From: Lachnospiraceae bacterium
Lineage (GTDB): Bacteria; Bacillota; Clostridia; Lachnospirales; Lachnospiraceae
DNA: 64,000 nt
NCBI GenBank assembly: GCA_017553505.1
Contig: JAFZLD010000010.1
Location: 1 to 64,000 of the forward strand
Direction: 5' to 3'
Shown here: piece after piece, positions 35,339-44,593 of the stretch
Numbering within the stretch: position 1 is the first letter of the stretch
Layout: every line of letters begins with the position of its first letter
Translations under genes and position numbers: made by a program
The notes under the pieces: model-generated
Databases searched by the model: none
Seen by the model: only the letters and a program-made list of their open reading frames with translations
What the model was told of the DNA's origin: nothing

Positions 35339-36526
35339 ATGGATTATCTTAAACTTTTACAGTCCATAACGGGCGATAACTTAATAAGAATTGTACTTTC
35401 CAAGCCCGCCAAAGATTCGGAGGCCTCGGGAGTCAGAATCAGACCCATAAAGGTCAAGGAGCAGATTCTTTTTCAGGTAACCAAGAGTATCGGTTCTAAG
35501 AGTTCGAATACCTGCAAGGAGGTTCATGAGAATCTTAAGGCGCCCGAGCTTGAAAAATATCTGCAGGAAGCCATACCCGGTTTCTTTTACCAGGGGTTAT
35601 TCGAGACTGAAGACGGCGGCTATACCGTTCTTGCCAATAAGAAGGGAACTGTCACTGTAGTTAAGAATAAGTCGGTAACCGATAAGAAAGCGTCACTCGA
35701 CCACAATCGTACCAAGAAATATATTATAGAAGAGGGCACCAAGGTTCCGTTCATGGTGGACCTCGGAGTTATGACGCAGGACGGTAAGATTGTTCGCTCG
35801 AAGTACGACAAGTTCAGGCAGATTAACAGGTACCTTGAGATTGTGGCTGATGTAATACCGAGTCTTGATACTACAAGGACGATTACGGTTATAGATTTTG
35901 GCTGTGGTAAGTCGTATCTTACTTTTGCTTTATACTATTATCTTGTGAAGCTTAAAGGTATAAAGGCCGATATCATCGGGCTTGACCTCAAGAGCGATGT
36001 TATAGCGGAATGTAACAAGCTTAAGAATAAATATAAATATGAATCGCTTAAGTTCATTGAGGGCGATATCGGCAAGTTTGAAGGCGTTGACAAGGTTGAT
36101 ATGGTTATCACGCTTCACGCTTGCGACACTGCAACCGATTATGCGCTTCACAAGGCCATAACTTGGGGAGCTGAAGTCATAATGGCGGTTCCGTGCTGCC
36201 AGCATGAGCTTAACCGATTTAAGAATTCGCCGGTGCTCAGTGCCGTCTCCGAATACGGAATATTGAAAGAAAGAATGTCTGCGATTTTCACCGACGCCAT
36301 GCGCGCGGGCCTCCTTACTCAAGCGGGATACGATACGCAGATTCTTGAATTTATAGATATGGAGCATACTCCCAAGAACCTCCTTATAAGAGGCGTGAAG
36401 AAGAATCGCATGGTTCCCGGCAAGGCTCTTTCCAAGAGCCTTGAATCATTGACGGAACTTGCGGGCGGGGAGATTACGCTTAAGAAGTTATTACGAGATA
36501 CACCATATGAAGAAAACGATACTTAA
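35339..36526 (+). CDS. SAM-dependent methyltransferase (Methyltransf_32-like)
   Basis: This 395-residue protein has a central SAM-binding fold: VIDFGCGKSYLTFALYYYL (motif I, near residue 184), ADIIGLDLK (motif II), LHACDTATDYAL and MAVPCCQHEL. The CDT and PCCQHEL segments are typical of the METTL25/Methyltransf_32 group, whose bacterial substrate I do not know. The N-terminal ~150 residues are unassigned. There is no clear ribosome site before the ATG, only AAGG 14 bases away. Its end overlaps the next gene by 20 bases. Confidence 0.82.
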   Translation: MDYLKLLQSITGDNLIRIVLSKPAKDSEASGVRIRPIKVKEQILFQVTKSIGSKSSNTCKEVHENLKAPELEKYLQEAIPGFFYQGLFETEDGGYTVLANKKGTVTVVKNKSVTDKKASLDHNRTKKYIIEEGTKVPFMVDLGVMTQDGKIVRSKYDKFRQINRYLEIVADVIPSLDTTRTITVIDFGCGKSYLTFALYYYLVKLKGIKADIIGLDLKSDVIAECNKLKNKYKYESLKFIEGDIGKFEGVDKVDMVITLHACDTATDYALHKAITWGAEVIMAVPCCQHELNRFKNSPVLSAVSEYGILKERMSAIFTDAMRAGLLTQAGYDTQILEFIDMEHTPKNLLIRGVKKNRMVPGKALSKSLESLTELAGGEITLKKLLRDTPYEENDT

Positions 36527-39044
36527 GGCTATCGCTTCGATTCTTACTTTTGTCGGAACAATGTTTCTGGCAGGATTTTTGATGAACCGAGGTAATGTGA
36601 ATACTACCCGCGATATGGAGCGCGCGACTCTCCCCGTAATCAGCATGAGCATCGGCGGCGAGACGGTTAACGAGCTTCACGGTTATACTTCCGAAATGGA
36701 TCTTGGCCTGCTTCGTGAGAACATAACCCCCCTTGACGATCAAAGAGGGGTTACTTTTCGTGTGACCAAGCACGGTCGCGTAGTGGACAAGATTACAGCC
36801 AAGGTCCGCACGGTGGACGGCAGCCGTCTGATTGAATCAACCGACATAACCGATTACACCGAGGATGACTATACCATTCACGCGTCTATCCGCTTCAAGG
36901 ACCTTCTGCAGGAGTACACAGAGTACAGTCTTCAGATTTATCTTACATTCAGCGACAATTCCGAGGCATTCTATCACACTCGCATTATCAAAGCTCCCAG
37001 CTATTGCGTCAAAGAAAAAATAGCATTCATCACTGATTTCTGCGCCAATGAAATGACGCTCGAAACCGCAGGCTCACTTAAAACTTACATGGAGTCCAAT
37101 TCAAGCGGCGACAACACTACCCTTGCCAAGGTCAATATCCACAGCTCTCTTGAGCAGCTTTCTTTTGGCAATCTTAACGCGAAGCGTGTGACCGAGCCTG
37201 TACTCAATATCAAAGAAATAGCCAAAGAAACGGCGGTTTTCACTGCCAACTATATAGTCAAGGTCAACTCTGCGGCTGAGGAAACGGAGTACTTCGTGGA
37301 GGAATGCTTCCGCATCAGATATACCGGCGAAGTCATGTATTTGCTTGATTTTGAAAGGACGATGGGTAGGGTTATCTACATCGACACTCCTATAGTAAGA
37401 GGTGAGGATATACTTCTCGGAATCACCGACGATGACAAGGGCCTTATCGAGAGCGACGACGGTAACGTAATTGCATTTAGTAATGAGAACGTTCTTTACT
37501 CATACAATGCCGACGGTAATCGCCTTGTTAAGCTGTTTTCTTTTTACGACGAGAGCAATTTCGACGAAAGAACATATAACAACAATCATGCGATTAAGGC
37601 ACTCAGCGTTGATGAAGCCGGCAATGTGTGGTTCGCGGTATACGGATATATGAATCGCGGAACTTATGAGGGTCGTGTGGGCGTGACGTTGTATCAGTTT
37701 AACGGCGTTACCAATGAAGTCGAGGAAGAGTTCTTTATTTCTTCGGATAAGTCGGCGGATATAGTTATGCGTGATTTGGAGGAGCTGTGCTTCTTAAATC
37801 GTGAAGGCATTTTCTATATGATGCTTGATAAGTCGATTTATGCAATTGATGTTGAGAACAAGACTACAGAGATTCTGGTTGAGAATCTTGAGGAAGACAA
37901 ATACACAGTATCCGACAATTCTACGATGATGGTGTGGCAGGAAGGCGCAGACGTTAATGCTTCCACTAGCCTTAAGCTTATGAACATGCTTACCAAGCAG
38001 ATTTCTACCATCGAAGCGCCTGCCGGACAGTACATTAAGCCGATAGCGTTCCTCGGCGAAGATTTTGCGTATGGCCTTGCGTACAAGAGCGATGTTACGG
38101 AGGACAATACCGGCCGAGTTACATTTCCTATGTATTGCGTTAAGATTCAAAGTAAATTCGGCGAGAATCGTAAGCAGTATAGTGAAGACGGAGCGTATGT
38201 AATCGGCGGAACGGTTAAGGATAACCTCCTTACGCTTTCAAGAGTTAAAAAATCGGACAAAGAAGCGCTCTCATATGTCGGAATTGACAACGAATACATC
38301 ACCAATAACCAGAAAAAAGAAGATCTTCAGAATAAAATCGATGTGTTTACGTACTCCGACTACGAAAGAGTTGTACGTATTATTCTGAAAAAAGATGCAG
38401 GAGCCAAAATTGTTAAGATTGTTCCGAGGGAAGTAATATACGAAGGAACAAGAGAACTTGAGATGAAACGTGCGGTTTCTACGCATGCTTATTACTATGT
38501 TTATTACAAAGGAAGGCTCCAGAAAATTTATACAAATCCGTCCAATGCGGTTCAGGAAGCTAACCTCAATTATGCTACCGTTTTAAACGGTTCCGGCCGC
38601 TATGTATGGTACAGAGCCAACAGAAATCAGCGCAACCAGATAATGAATTTGAGCGTCAATCCTGTCGGTGAAGAGACCAGAAGCCCACTTGCTTTCTGCC
38701 TTGATAAGATGCTCGAATATGAAGGTGTCGTACGTAACTCTGACTACATGCTGGCTCGCGGCAACTCTGTTCTTTCGATACTGCGCGGAAGCCTTGAAAA
38801 TGCCGAAGTTCTTGACTTGAGTGGATGCTCGCTTGACAGTATTTTGTACTACGTCAACAGAGATATACCTGTGCTCGGTATTGCGGGTGACGATGCATAT
38901 CTTGTAATAGGATTTAACCAGATAGCGGTAGTGGTGCTCGACTCCAAGAAAGGCTGGTACAAACTTGGCATGAATGAGGCCGAGAAACTCTTTGAAAATA
39001 CAGGTAACCGATTTATCACTTATGTACCGTTAAAACAGGAATAA
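36507..39044 (+). CDS. Large membrane-anchored envelope protein of unknown function
   Basis: This 845-residue protein has an N-terminal membrane anchor (residues ~5-25) and a long extracytoplasmic part. The middle contains repeated beta-strand patterns with Ser/Asp/Gly turns, propeller-like (ENVLYSYNADGNRLVKLF, LSVDEAGNVWFAVYGYMN). The last ~130 residues (SVLSILRGSLENAEVLDLSG, then IPVLGIAGDDAYLVIGFNQ) look like a papain-like or C39-type fold without an obvious catalytic Cys. It overlaps the methyltransferase gene by 20 bases. I chose the ATG at 36507 as the start of the membrane anchor. The role is unknown. Confidence 0.75.
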   Translation: MKKTILKAIASILTFVGTMFLAGFLMNRGNVNTTRDMERATLPVISMSIGGETVNELHGYTSEMDLGLLRENITPLDDQRGVTFRVTKHGRVVDKITAKVRTVDGSRLIESTDITDYTEDDYTIHASIRFKDLLQEYTEYSLQIYLTFSDNSEAFYHTRIIKAPSYCVKEKIAFITDFCANEMTLETAGSLKTYMESNSSGDNTTLAKVNIHSSLEQLSFGNLNAKRVTEPVLNIKEIAKETAVFTANYIVKVNSAAEETEYFVEECFRIRYTGEVMYLLDFERTMGRVIYIDTPIVRGEDILLGITDDDKGLIESDDGNVIAFSNENVLYSYNADGNRLVKLFSFYDESNFDERTYNNNHAIKALSVDEAGNVWFAVYGYMNRGTYEGRVGVTLYQFNGVTNEVEEEFFISSDKSADIVMRDLEELCFLNREGIFYMMLDKSIYAIDVENKTTEILVENLEEDKYTVSDNSTMMVWQEGADVNASTSLKLMNMLTKQISTIEAPAGQYIKPIAFLGEDFAYGLAYKSDVTEDNTGRVTFPMYCVKIQSKFGENRKQYSEDGAYVIGGTVKDNLLTLSRVKKSDKEALSYVGIDNEYITNNQKKEDLQNKIDVFTYSDYERVVRIILKKDAGAKIVKIVPREVIYEGTRELEMKRAVSTHAYYYVYYKGRLQKIYTNPSNAVQEANLNYATVLNGSGRYVWYRANRNQRNQIMNLSVNPVGEETRSPLAFCLDKMLEYEGVVRNSDYMLARGNSVLSILRGSLENAEVLDLSGCSLDSILYYVNRDIPVLGIAGDDAYLVIGFNQIAVVVLDSKKGWYKLGMNEAEKLFENTGNRFITYVPLKQE

Positions 39045-39130
39045 TTTTGATTTTTTATAATTTCTCGTTTATTTCCGACATTATAATAGAATTTAGAAAT
39101 ATTGCCACATAATTTGATGGAGGAGTATAC

Positions 39131-40870
39131 ATGAGAAAAATAGGATCGAAGATACTGATTATTGTCGCGGTTTTGTTTGTTGCATTTGCTTGTAATGTAG
39201 TAATTACGTTAAATGCAATGAAAAGTGTTCAGACCACCGGTAACCTCATGGGCGATAAGATTATCCCCGCTGAGTACGCGGCTGCACAAATCGGTAAAAA
39301 CATAGAGGTATGTAAGCTGGACGCTAACCTCTTGGCATTAATGCCCGATGCAGATCCGGGCCTGGTACAAAGCATCAGCGGTGGTTTCTACGGTTCGATG
39401 GGTTTAGTGGATGAGTACAGAGAATCACTTAATAAACTGGTTCCCGCCATTAACGATAAAGCCCTTACGGAAGCACATGCCACATATGAAGGTTTCCTTG
39501 CTGCGGCATCCGAAATGCTTAATACCGCTATGTCGAGCATCTTGGCAGGAGATATTGATACCGCCAATTCAATGCTTGGTTCCGACTTTATGGGCCTTGT
39601 AATAGGTGTCGGTGAACCCGCCAGCGACGCATTCTATGCGGCACTTGATGATGTTAACAAGAAGGCCGAAGCGACATTTGCTTCTACCGTTAAGAATATT
39701 CAGATGATGACACTTGTTCTTTCTGCAGTATTCGTACTTGCGGTTATAGTAGGTATTTTCTTTATCGTCCGTACAGTCAGCAGTCCTGCCAACAGAGCAA
39801 GTAAGCAGCTTGAAACGATTATCAGTGATATCAAGCATGACAGAGGTGACCTTACAGCTCGACTCGATGTTACCACCAAGGACGAAATCGGTGTACTTTC
39901 AGTCGGTATCAATGACTTTATTGAAAATCTCCAGAGCATCATGAAGAAGATCGGTGAAGAGTCAGAAAAGATGCAGGCTTCCATCGAAACAATGGACAGA
40001 AACGTATCCGATTCCGACGACGATATTACAGGTCTTTCCGCAGTTATGGAACAGCTCTCGGCCAGCATGGTTGAAGTTACAAACATGATTCATCAGATGG
40101 ACGACGGTATACAGAATGTAATGTCTTCCGTTACTGCTATGAGTGATGAAACCGATCAGGGTAGCAATCTTGTACTTGAAATCAAAGGACGTGCTAAGGG
40201 CGTTAAGAGCGATGCCAACTCACGTAAGGAAAAGATTCTCAAGATTGTTGAAACCCGTAAGGAAGAGCTTGAAACAGCTATCGAAGAAAGTAAGCGAGTT
40301 AACGAAATCGACGGACTTACCGGAGATATACTTGATATAGCAAGCCAGACCAACCTCCTTGCGCTTAACGCAAGTATTGAGGCTGCAAGAGCCGGTGAAG
40401 CAGGACGAGGCTTCGCGGTAGTTGCGGAAGAAATCAGTAAGCTTGCCGGCAACAGCCAGGAAACAGCCAATATGATTCAGGGCATCAGCGCCAAGGTTAT
40501 AAGCGCGGTGGAAAGCCTTATGAACAACGCGAACCAGCTTATTGAATTCCTGTCTCAGGATATCATCGAAGACTACAAGAACTTTGAAGGCGTAGCCGAT
40601 CACTATTATACCGACGCAGAAGATATGGACAGAATCTTTGAAGCATATCGTGAAGGCGTTAAGACACTTGATAAGACCGTATCGGATATTACCAACTCCA
40701 TGAAGAGTATTTCCTCCGCTACCGAAGAAAGCTCCAAGGCCATCACATCAGCGGCAGAGAATACAGGAGACCTTGTATCAGCTATTCAGAACATCAAGAA
40801 CGAAGCCGAAGAAAACCTTACAATTTCCGGTTCACTTCAGGGCGAAGTATCAAGATTCAAGAATATCTAA
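39131..40870 (+). CDS. Methyl-accepting chemotaxis protein
   Basis: This 579-residue receptor has an N-terminal membrane segment (~7-28), an external four-helix-bundle-type sensor (~30-190), a second membrane segment (~195-215), a HAMP domain (~216-270) and a cytoplasmic signalling domain with the CheA/CheW tip NLLALNASIEAARAGEAGRGFAVVAEE. It senses an external signal and controls the flagellar or twitching kinase. GGAGG precedes the ATG. It is transcribed alone and ends in a strong terminator. The ligand cannot be inferred. Confidence 0.93.
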   Translation: MRKIGSKILIIVAVLFVAFACNVVITLNAMKSVQTTGNLMGDKIIPAEYAAAQIGKNIEVCKLDANLLALMPDADPGLVQSISGGFYGSMGLVDEYRESLNKLVPAINDKALTEAHATYEGFLAAASEMLNTAMSSILAGDIDTANSMLGSDFMGLVIGVGEPASDAFYAALDDVNKKAEATFASTVKNIQMMTLVLSAVFVLAVIVGIFFIVRTVSSPANRASKQLETIISDIKHDRGDLTARLDVTTKDEIGVLSVGINDFIENLQSIMKKIGEESEKMQASIETMDRNVSDSDDDITGLSAVMEQLSASMVEVTNMIHQMDDGIQNVMSSVTAMSDETDQGSNLVLEIKGRAKGVKSDANSRKEKILKIVETRKEELETAIEESKRVNEIDGLTGDILDIASQTNLLALNASIEAARAGEAGRGFAVVAEEISKLAGNSQETANMIQGISAKVISAVESLMNNANQLIEFLSQDIIEDYKNFEGVADHYYTDAEDMDRIFEAYREGVKTLDKTVSDITNSMKSISSATEESSKAITSAAENTGDLVSAIQNIKNEAEENLTISGSLQGEVSRFKNI

Positions 40871-40883
40871 AGAGCATAGAATT

Positions 40884-40912
40884 AAGGCGTCCCCGAGAGG
40901 GGGCGCCTTTTT
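40884..40912 (+). terminator. Terminator after the chemotaxis receptor
   Basis: AAGGCGTCCCC and GGGGGCGCCTT form an 11-bp stem with a GAGA loop, followed by TTT. Confidence 0.9.
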
Positions 40913-40924
40913 AAGTTAATAGTG

Positions 40925-40963
40925 GCAAAAGAAAAACAGCCGGTGCAAATAATGCACCGGCTG
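40925..40963 (-). terminator. Terminator after prs
   Basis: CAGCCGGTGCA and TGCACCGGCTG form a perfect 11-bp stem with a 5-base loop; on the minus strand TTTTTCTTTT follows. Confidence 0.9.
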
Positions 40964-40977
40964 AATATATATCAATA

Positions 40978-42165
40978 TTAATCAAGCTCGCCCATCTTGT
41001 ATCTGCTTACGATACGCTGGATACGCTCGTTAGGAATAAGCAGGTCGCTTATAGAGGTATCGTGGTTAAGTGTATCGATGATGTAAGCGATGTACTTACT
41101 CATGTCGCAGTTAATGTACCACTCCTTGGAAAGAAGCTCGGGTGACTGATAAACAAGGTTAGTGGTAAGAACTCTTGTAATAGTTCCGTCTTCGTATGCC
41201 TTATCGAAACGATCGAGGCCGTTGGTGAAAAGTCCGAAGGATGAGAAAATAAATATCTTATTGGCATTTCTGGACTTTAAGTTAGCTGCAACTTCGAGAA
41301 CGCTTTCGCCTGAAGAAATCATATCGTCTACGATGATAACGTCTTTACCGTCTACGCTTGAGCCTAAGAACTCATGAGCAACGATGGGATTACGTCCGTT
41401 GACAACCTTGGTGTAGTCACGCCTCTTGTAGAACATACCCATATCAAGACCAAGTACGTTGGCAAGATAAATGGCACGTCCCATACCACCTTCATCGGGT
41501 GAGATAACCATCATGTGGTCTGAATCGATATTTAAGCCCTTCACGTTCTTGAGTAAGCCTTTGATAAACTGGTAAGCAGGCTGTATGGTCTCAAATCCGT
41601 GAAGCGGAATTGCGTTCTGAACTCTGGGGTCATGAGCGTCAAAGGTAATGATGTTGTCAACGCCCATATTGGTAAGCTCCTGAAGAGCCATTGCACAGTC
41701 GAGAGATTCACGACCTGTGCGCTTGTGCTGTCTGCTTTCGTAAAGGAAAGGCATGATTACGGTGATACGTCTTGCCTTACCGCCTACAGCTGCGATGATA
41801 CGCTTTAAATCCTGGTAGTGATCGTCGGGCGACATGTGATTCTCATAGCCGCACATTGAATAAGTGAGAGAGTAGTTACATACATCCACCATAAGGTATA
41901 AGTCGGTACCTCTTACTGACTCAAGGATAAGACCCTTTGCCTCACCGGAACCGAATCTCGGAACCTTGGCCTGAAGAATATAAGAAGGTCTCATGTAACC
42001 CGAGAAAGCTAAGCTTTCCTTGTGCTCGTTCTCGCGCTCCTCACGCCACTTAACGAGATAACTGTCTACCTTCTGTCCCAATTCTTTGCATCCCTCAAGA
42101 GGAATAATACCAAGAGAACCAACAGGGATGGTCTCAAGATTACGCTTGTCTTCAAAAACAGCCAT
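40978..42165 (-). CDS. prs: Ribose-phosphate pyrophosphokinase (PRPP synthetase), long form
   Basis: This 395-residue enzyme makes PRPP from ribose-5-P and ATP. Motifs present are RITVIMPFLYESRQHKR, the FDAHDPRVQNAI segment, ISPDEGGMGRA and the PRPP loop VIIVDDMISSGES. It is about 75 residues longer than the usual ~315-320; the extra length is N-terminal (~60 residues before the first conserved strand) and in the C-terminal part. It is last in a minus-strand run with two replication genes; the gap to the helicase-loader gene is 24 bases. Confidence 0.92.
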   Translation of the reverse strand: MAVFEDKRNLETIPVGSLGIIPLEGCKELGQKVDSYLVKWREERENEHKESLAFSGYMRPSYILQAKVPRFGSGEAKGLILESVRGTDLYLMVDVCNYSLTYSMCGYENHMSPDDHYQDLKRIIAAVGGKARRITVIMPFLYESRQHKRTGRESLDCAMALQELTNMGVDNIITFDAHDPRVQNAIPLHGFETIQPAYQFIKGLLKNVKGLNIDSDHMMVISPDEGGMGRAIYLANVLGLDMGMFYKRRDYTKVVNGRNPIVAHEFLGSSVDGKDVIIVDDMISSGESVLEVAANLKSRNANKIFIFSSFGLFTNGLDRFDKAYEDGTITRVLTTNLVYQSPELLSKEWYINCDMSKYIAYIIDTLNHDTSISDLLIPNERIQRIVSRYKMGELD

Positions 42166-42189
42166 GAAAAAGAATCCTCACTTTCGAAA

Positions 42190-43149
42190 TCAACACTTAC
42201 GCTTGACGATTCTTATGTCAGCTCCCGAAAGCTTGCAGGCCGTATAGGTATTGATAATACGGGAGAAAACTCTGTCTGAGTATCTGTCGCTTATCTGCTC
42301 AAGAGAAAGGTTCGTAGAAATAATGGTAGACTTCTTGCGAAGGTTTCTCTCGTTGATAAACGAGAAGAGCTGGTTGGAAACAAAGGTGTTGGATACCTCG
42401 GTTCCCAAATCGTCTACGATTAGCAAATCACAATTATATATATATTCATGGAAATTGTAAAGGTCTTCTTTGGCCTTGTTGTCAAAGGTTTCTCGAGCCA
42501 GGGCTTCAAAGAGAGATACGGCGCTGAAATAGATAACCGAGTGCCCCGAGTCGAGTACGTCCTTGGCAATACATCCGGAAAGGAATGACTTACCGGTGCC
42601 TACAGACCCATAAAACAAAATGTTTTTGTGTTCAAAATCAATCTTCTCAACAAGTTCGCGGCTTACAAAGACAGCGCGCTTAAAGGCTTCAAAGCCCTCG
42701 CCGGTGTGATAGGTATAGTCAAGCTTGCTGAAGTTATTGTCTTCAAGGAATTCCTTGATATTGGACTGTTCGTATAAAACTTCGATAATCTGCTGCTTAA
42801 GGCAGTGACACTTCTCGTTCTTAATGTAACCGGTGTCCTTGCAATCGGGGCAGTCGTAGATAGGCTCGAGGTAATCCTCGGGAAGTCCTGCGCCTTTAAG
42901 AAGGCTGTGCTTCATGCTCTTTAAGTCCGCAAGGAGAGCGCGAAGCTCTTCCATGGCGTCCTTGTCGCCGGCCATTTTCTTGCGGGCCATGTCCATGGAG
43001 ACGGATACAACGGAGTCGTCGAGCTCCTTGTAGCCTTCCACGTTCTTGTATACGTAATCTCTTCTGTCGTTGAGAATGTGCTGGTTCTTAAGTCTGGTTA
43101 CTTCGTATCTTTGTAATATAGTATCAAACTGAGCTTGTGATAATGCCAT
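42190..43149 (-). CDS. DnaC/DnaI-type helicase loader ATPase
   Basis: This 319-residue AAA+ protein should load DnaB at the origin or at stalled forks. The N-terminal ~150 residues include a zinc-binding segment CPDCKDTGYIKNEKCHC. The ATPase part has Walker A YGSVGTGKSFLSG, Walker B LLIVDDLGTE and sensor-1 TIISTNLSLEQI. It follows a DnaD-like gene by 46 bases, the standard Firmicutes pairing (DnaD plus DnaI). DnaB itself is at 13193. Confidence 0.9.
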   Translation of the reverse strand: MALSQAQFDTILQRYEVTRLKNQHILNDRRDYVYKNVEGYKELDDSVVSVSMDMARKKMAGDKDAMEELRALLADLKSMKHSLLKGAGLPEDYLEPIYDCPDCKDTGYIKNEKCHCLKQQIIEVLYEQSNIKEFLEDNNFSKLDYTYHTGEGFEAFKRAVFVSRELVEKIDFEHKNILFYGSVGTGKSFLSGCIAKDVLDSGHSVIYFSAVSLFEALARETFDNKAKEDLYNFHEYIYNCDLLIVDDLGTEVSNTFVSNQLFSFINERNLRKKSTIISTNLSLEQISDRYSDRVFSRIINTYTACKLSGADIRIVKRKC

Positions 43150-43195
43150 ATTGACCCTTTCATACTAACCTATTACAGGCAACGAACAGCAAACA

Positions 43196-44269
43196 CTAAT
43201 TGCTTAATATCTGACGTTCTATTTCATCAAAGTCGTACTTGGTATGAATCATCTGGTTGAACTGATTCTTGGAGGGAGCGCCTGAAGCTGCAGCCTTGGG
43301 CTTTCTGTAAGAAGCATCTGCGGCGGCTATATCGGAAAGATTCTTAACGCCTGCTTTCTTCCAGGAAGAAAGAATACCCTCGCAGTATTCCAGTCTGTGG
43401 GACTCGACAGCAAGAACCGATCTGCCGCAAGCCTCATTGATGATTTCTAAGTCAAATCCGTAGTCCTTGTACCATTTGGTAACCATCTCGGCTTCCTTCT
43501 GAGTGGGAGTCGAGTTGCGTCCGAGGGACTTAAGGATGGTGTATACGGTCTTATCATAACTGTTGCCGACAAAAGCCTTGGCCTGCTTGGGAGTCTTAAT
43601 CTCCGCCTCGGCCCAGGAAATGGCAACCTTCTTAATGTAAGCGAAGCTGGTCTTGCCGCGGTCTACGCAGTACTGAAGCAGGTAGTCCACAAGGTCTGAC
43701 GAAAACTTAAGCTCGTCGGTAATAAAATAAAGAATCTCGATATCCTTAAGCGTAAGCTGCTTCTGAAGATAAGTCTCTGCTATAAAAAGAAGCTGTCCCG
43801 TCTCGGCGTTTTCCTTGAACGCCTTAAGCTGATCTCTGGAATACGAAATATTGTCGTAATCGGGCTTAGCAGGCTCAATGGGAGCGGGCTCGGCAGCCTT
43901 AACCTCCGCAGGCGCGGACACAAGTTTCAAAGGAACAATCGGAGCAAGAGGTCTCTCAACGCTCGCAGCTGCTTCCGACGGTGAAAGAAAGCGAATTCCC
44001 GTAAGAGACTTCGCTTCGTTATATTCAAGAGCAATAAGGTGCTGTCTCTCCCAGTACTTAAGAGCTCTCATAATGTCTTTCTCGGTGTGGTTGAACTTAT
44101 CGGCCATATCGGAGATTCCGGTAGGAAGATTGGCGCTCATCATGCGCACAAGATAAAGGTAGACTTTGAGCTGGGCATCGTTGGCTTCCGTCATGTAATT
44201 GTCGATAAATCTATTGGAAATGGCGGTGCTGCCGGCGTAGTCATCTTTATAAATTGTCAAAGAGTTCAT
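43196..44269 (-). CDS. DnaD-domain replication protein
   Basis: This 357-residue protein has an N-terminal winged-helix-like part (SNRFIDNYMTEANDAQLKVYLYLV), a Pro/Ala-rich linker (~100-135) and two DnaD/DnaB2-type helical domains (~140-300), with WAEAEIKTPKQA marking the YxxxIxxxW-like motif. It should help recruit helicase loader and DnaB. GGGGAG lies ahead of the ATG at 44269; the open frame extends upstream without support. A cluster of DnaA boxes lies in its upstream region. Confidence 0.88.
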   Translation of the reverse strand: MNSLTIYKDDYAGSTAISNRFIDNYMTEANDAQLKVYLYLVRMMSANLPTGISDMADKFNHTEKDIMRALKYWERQHLIALEYNEAKSLTGIRFLSPSEAAASVERPLAPIVPLKLVSAPAEVKAAEPAPIEPAKPDYDNISYSRDQLKAFKENAETGQLLFIAETYLQKQLTLKDIEILYFITDELKFSSDLVDYLLQYCVDRGKTSFAYIKKVAISWAEAEIKTPKQAKAFVGNSYDKTVYTILKSLGRNSTPTQKEAEMVTKWYKDYGFDLEIINEACGRSVLAVESHRLEYCEGILSSWKKAGVKNLSDIAAADASYRKPKAAASGAPSKNQFNQMIHTKYDFDEIERQILSN

Positions 44270-44464
44270 GGAAATCTCCCCTATCCCCTTAAAGAGGTAG
44301 TCTATACAAAATTTGGAAAACACGCATCTCCACTGCGCGGCCGAATGAGGGTACCCCAAACGGAACTTCCAAGGCTGATTCTACCAAAAACAGCCTCCAA
44401 ATAAAATGGGTAAAATGCCGAAAAAGCCAGCAAAATCAAGGCTTTCAAACCGACAGGGTAATTT

Positions 44465-44590
44465 TGTGGAAAGTGTGGATAATGTGGATGTATTTTGAAA
44501 AACCCACTAAAACACGCAGAAAAACGGGGAAAAAATAATCCACATTTTCAAGTGGCTTTTCAACCCTCAAAAATGTGGACTTGTGGATAA
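44465..44590. promoter_or_regulatory. DnaA-box cluster upstream of the DnaD/DnaI genes
   Basis: Two perfect DnaA boxes (TTATCCACA, read on the minus strand) lie at 44474-44482 and 44582-44590. TAATCCACA (8 of 9) lies at 44536-44544 on the plus strand, and 7-of-9 matches are at 44465-44473 and 44483-44491. The rest of the 44270-44593 gap has no ORF. DnaA binding here would tie the helicase-loading genes to DnaA activity. Confidence 0.7.
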
Positions 44591-44593
44591 ATA

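Noticed and set aside
44270-44593. Chromosome origin (oriC)
   Set aside because: Only a few DnaA boxes, and no dnaA, dnaN or clear AT-rich unwinding stretch beside them; a regulatory role is more likely.
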